From NCBI GenBank assembly GCA_052380005.1, contig JBQTCJ010000001.1: a DNA stretch of 64,000 nt. One strand, 5' to 3'. Of this stretch, positions 61,899 through 64,000 are shown one piece after another; positions within the stretch are counted from its first letter, which is position 1, and every line of letters starts with the position of its first letter. The translations under genes and the position numbers were made by a program. The notes beneath the pieces were generated by a model. That model saw only the letters and a program-made list of their open reading frames with translations, searched no databases and was not told where the DNA came from. This DNA is from Salinarimonas sp052380005. GTDB taxonomy: Bacteria > Pseudomonadota > Alphaproteobacteria > Rhizobiales > Beijerinckiaceae.

Positions 61899-63623
61899 TC
61901 ACGATCCCGGGAGGCGCCAGATCCGCGAGTCCCAGGGCTCGAGATCCACGCTCCCGGCGAGCGGCTCGGTCTTCTGCGGCGAGACGCCGTCCACGAGAAC
62001 GAGCGCGGCGCCGGCGAACCCCTCCGGCGTCGCGAAGGACGCCGCCTCGCCCGACATGTTCAGCGCCACGAGGCAGGCGTCGGCGCCGATCCGCCGCTCG
62101 TAGACGAACAGGCGCGGGTCGTCCGGCAGGTGGTCGCGGAAGTCGCCGTAGACGAGCTCGGGCCGCGCCTTGCGCAGCGCGATCAGCCGCCGGTAGGCGT
62201 GGTAGACGGACGCGTCGTCCGCCCGCGCGGCGGCGGCGTTGACCGTGCCGTGGTCGGGATGGACGTGGAACCACGGCGTGCCCGTGGTGAAGCCGGCGTT
62301 GGGGCCGTCGTCCCATTGCATCGCCGTGCGCGCGTGGTCGCGCGAGGTGCGCCAGAGGTTCTCCAGGAACTCCTGCGCGCCGACCTTCCCGGTCTCGACC
62401 CAGTCCGACCAGGCGCCCTTGCCCTCGACGTCGTCGTAGTCCTCGATCGTCGCGAAGGGGTAGTTCGTCATGCCGATCTCGTCGCCCTGGTAGACGATGG
62501 GCGTGCCCTTCAGCGTCAGCGTCAGCGTCGCCAGGAGGCAGGCGGAGCGCACCCGCCAGCGCGGCCCGTCGTCGCCGAAATGCGAGACGAGGCGCGGGTT
62601 GTCGTGGTTCGACAGCGACACCGCCCGCCAGGCGGTGCGGCCGAGGAGCCGCTCCATGTCCGTGAAGACGCGCTTGAACACGGGCAGCGGCACGGGCTTC
62701 CAGCGCCACATGCCGGCGCGGTCGATGCGCACCGCGTCGAAGTGGATGAGCATGTCGAGCGGCCCCGACCCTTCGGCGACGAGCCGTGCCGCGCGTGGCA
62801 GCGGCACGCCGAACGCCTCGCCGAGCGCCACCTTGTCGGCACCGCGATAGACCTCCCGGCGCATGTCGCACAGGTGCTCGAACAGGCGCGGGCCGTCGGC
62901 GTGGTAGTACTCCGGAGCGTCGCGATGCCGAGGCGGGTAGTCCGGGAAGGCCGGGTCCTTGGAGACGAAGGCGATGACGTCGAGTCGGAAGCCGTCGACG
63001 CCCTTGTCGAGCCAGAAGCGCATCGCATCAAAGATCGCCGCGCGCGCGGGCTCGCTCTCCCAGTTCAGGTCGGGCTGCTTCTCGTGGAAGAGATGCATGT
63101 ACCACTCGCCGGTCGCGTCGTCGCGCGCCCAGGCGGAGCCGCCGAAGAAGGAGCGCCAGTCGTTGGGCGGCGCGGCGCCGCCGTCACGGCCGGGATGCCA
63201 GACGTACCAGTCGCGCCTCCCGCTCTCCTTCGAGGCGCGGCTCTCGACGAACCAGGCGTGCTCGTCGCTCGAGTGGTTGACCACCATGTCGACGATGAGC
63301 CGCATGCCGCGCGCCTTCACGGCGGCGAGCAGCGCATCGAAATCCGCCATCGTGCCGAACTCGGCGCCGACCGCGCGGTAGTCGCGCACGTCGTAGCCGT
63401 TGTCGACGTTCGGGCTGTCGTAGTGCGGCGAGAGCCAGATCGCGTCGACGCCGAGATCGGCGATGTGGTCGAGGCGCGCGATCACGCCCGGGATGTCGCC
63501 GATGCCGTCGCCGTTCGAGTCCTGGAAGGAGCGCGGCCAGACCTGGTAGAACACCGCCTCCTTCCACCAGTGCCGGACGTGGCCGTTCACGGTCTCGCGC
63601 GAGGTGTCGCCGGCCGCCGTCAT
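61899..63623 (-). CDS. Alpha-glucosidase/alpha-amylase, glycoside hydrolase family 13
   Basis: 574 residues. The four GH13 regions are clear: VDMVVNHSSDEH, GFRLDVIAF with nucleophile D215, VALGEAFG with acid/base E269 and SLSNHDNPR with transition-state Asp D341. The length, YQVWPRSFQDSNGDGIGDIP start and calcium-site-like DSNGDG match oligo-1,6-glucosidase/alpha-glucosidase. It is cytoplasmic (no signal peptide) and may hydrolyse short alpha-glucosides. The ATG overlaps the stop of the upstream S49 peptidase gene by 4 nt. Confidence 0.92.
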   Translation of the reverse strand: MTAAGDTSRETVNGHVRHWWKEAVFYQVWPRSFQDSNGDGIGDIPGVIARLDHIADLGVDAIWLSPHYDSPNVDNGYDVRDYRAVGAEFGTMADFDALLAAVKARGMRLIVDMVVNHSSDEHAWFVESRASKESGRRDWYVWHPGRDGGAAPPNDWRSFFGGSAWARDDATGEWYMHLFHEKQPDLNWESEPARAAIFDAMRFWLDKGVDGFRLDVIAFVSKDPAFPDYPPRHRDAPEYYHADGPRLFEHLCDMRREVYRGADKVALGEAFGVPLPRAARLVAEGSGPLDMLIHFDAVRIDRAGMWRWKPVPLPVFKRVFTDMERLLGRTAWRAVSLSNHDNPRLVSHFGDDGPRWRVRSACLLATLTLTLKGTPIVYQGDEIGMTNYPFATIEDYDDVEGKGAWSDWVETGKVGAQEFLENLWRTSRDHARTAMQWDDGPNAGFTTGTPWFHVHPDHGTVNAAAARADDASVYHAYRRLIALRKARPELVYGDFRDHLPDDPRLFVYERRIGADACLVALNMSGEAASFATPEGFAGAALVLVDGVSPQKTEPLAGSVDLEPWDSRIWRLPGS

Positions 63624-64000
63624 AGCCCGAGCCTCGCCCAGAGCGCACGCTCCTCCAGCGCCGCGATCGCCGCGCGGGGATCGACGAGGGCGCTCCCGAG
63701 CGCCCCGCCGAGCGCGCCCTCGATCCCCCCGAGCGGCGCCTCCTGCTGCGGCCCGCGCCGCAGGATCTGCGCGAGCACGCCCGGGCGCGGCGGCTGGACG
63801 AGGCGCAGGCGCACCTTGTCGCCGAGCTTCTCGCGCAGCGTCGTGCGGATCTCGCCGATGCCGTCCACGAGCCCGAGCGCCTTCGCGTCCTCCCCCGCCC
63901 AGAACGCGCCGGAGAACAGCTCGGCCTCCTGCGTCCCGTCGAGCCGCGCGCCGCGGCGCTCGCGCACGAGATCCTTGAAGCCCGAGAAGATGCGCTCCTG
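63620..64000 (-). CDS. S49 family peptidase (SohB/SppA-like), N-terminal part beyond the window
   Basis: Only the C-terminal 126 residues are included; the frame is open to the right edge. QERIFSGFKDLVRERR followed by FSGAFWAGEDAKALGLVDGI is the conserved end of S49 peptidases, with the G-x-x-A-x-x-x-GLVD motif. The catalytic Ser is outside the window. Overlap of 4 nt with the GH13 gene suggests coupling. Confidence 0.85.
   Translation of the reverse strand, partial: QERIFSGFKDLVRERRGARLDGTQEAELFSGAFWAGEDAKALGLVDGIGEIRTTLREKLGDKVRLRLVQPPRPGVLAQILRRGPQQEAPLGGIEGALGGALGSALVDPRAAIAALEERALWARLGL

Overview
This is a GC-rich (about 70%) chromosomal segment with dense, mostly co-directional operons and many ATGA or TGATG stop/start overlaps. 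A glycine-dependent 5-aminolevulinate synthase, FNR/FixK-type boxes, TRAP and binding-protein ABC importers in number, MipA, a DUF4175/TIGR02302 protein and SDR/DadA-type oxidoreductases point to an alphaproteobacterium, probably Hyphomicrobiales. That placement is inferred from gene content; no rRNA is present.

Layout. (1) 1-5921: the end of gcvPA and all of gcvPB (split glycine dehydrogenase), then an overlapping operon of GST, polysaccharide deacetylase, lambda-crystallin-type dehydrogenase and DadA-like oxidase. (2) 6.1-18.2 kb: one long + strand run: CUT1 sugar ABC importer, class III aminotransferase, DapA-family lyase, two SDRs, xylose-isomerase-like protein, complete TRAP importer. 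(3) 18.2-27.4 kb: DadA-like oxidase, second DapA-family lyase, old-yellow-enzyme reductase, two SDRs, a fused 2Fe-2S/FAD dehydrogenase (HcnA+HcnB type), an IclR regulator and a semialdehyde dehydrogenase. (4) 27.7-34.5 kb: polyamine-type ABC importer, cysteine hydrolase, divergent glutamine synthetase-like enzyme, N-formylglutamate amidohydrolase. (5) 34.6-42.8 kb: M24 peptidase, orphan peptide-binding protein, a minus-strand BKACE/TIGR04076/aldo-keto reductase operon, second TRAP importer. (6) 43-51.5 kb: a stress/low-oxygen block (Hsp20, Crp/Fnr regulator, cytochrome c, universal stress protein, DUF2267, CBS, SPW, host-attachment-like, DUF883-like, COG2187-like), tRNA-Thr and hemA. (7) 51.6-64 kb: housekeeping (murA, ygfZ, mipA, tag, HD hydrolase, TIGR02302, GH13, S49 peptidase), interrupted by a low-GC two-gene islet with a DUF1828-like protein at 53.3-54.6 kb.

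Two regulatory layers can be read directly. Between 6.1 and 40.0 kb eight intergenic sites carry the dyad TGCGnACAnnTGTnCGCA. Five of them have a third half-site at exactly the same 9-nt offset, an arrangement known for IclR proteins of the PcaU/PobR type. The only IclR gene in the window lies among them at 25.0-25.8 kb, so regions 2-5 look like one catabolic regulon for amino- or amide-containing substrates: four importers and one orphan binding protein, deaminating oxidases, lyases and aldehyde oxidation. The actual substrates are not determined. From 42.97 to 51.53 kb, six TTGAN-N4-RTCAA-type boxes precede the stress genes and hemA, consistent with control by the Crp/Fnr-family gene in the same block.
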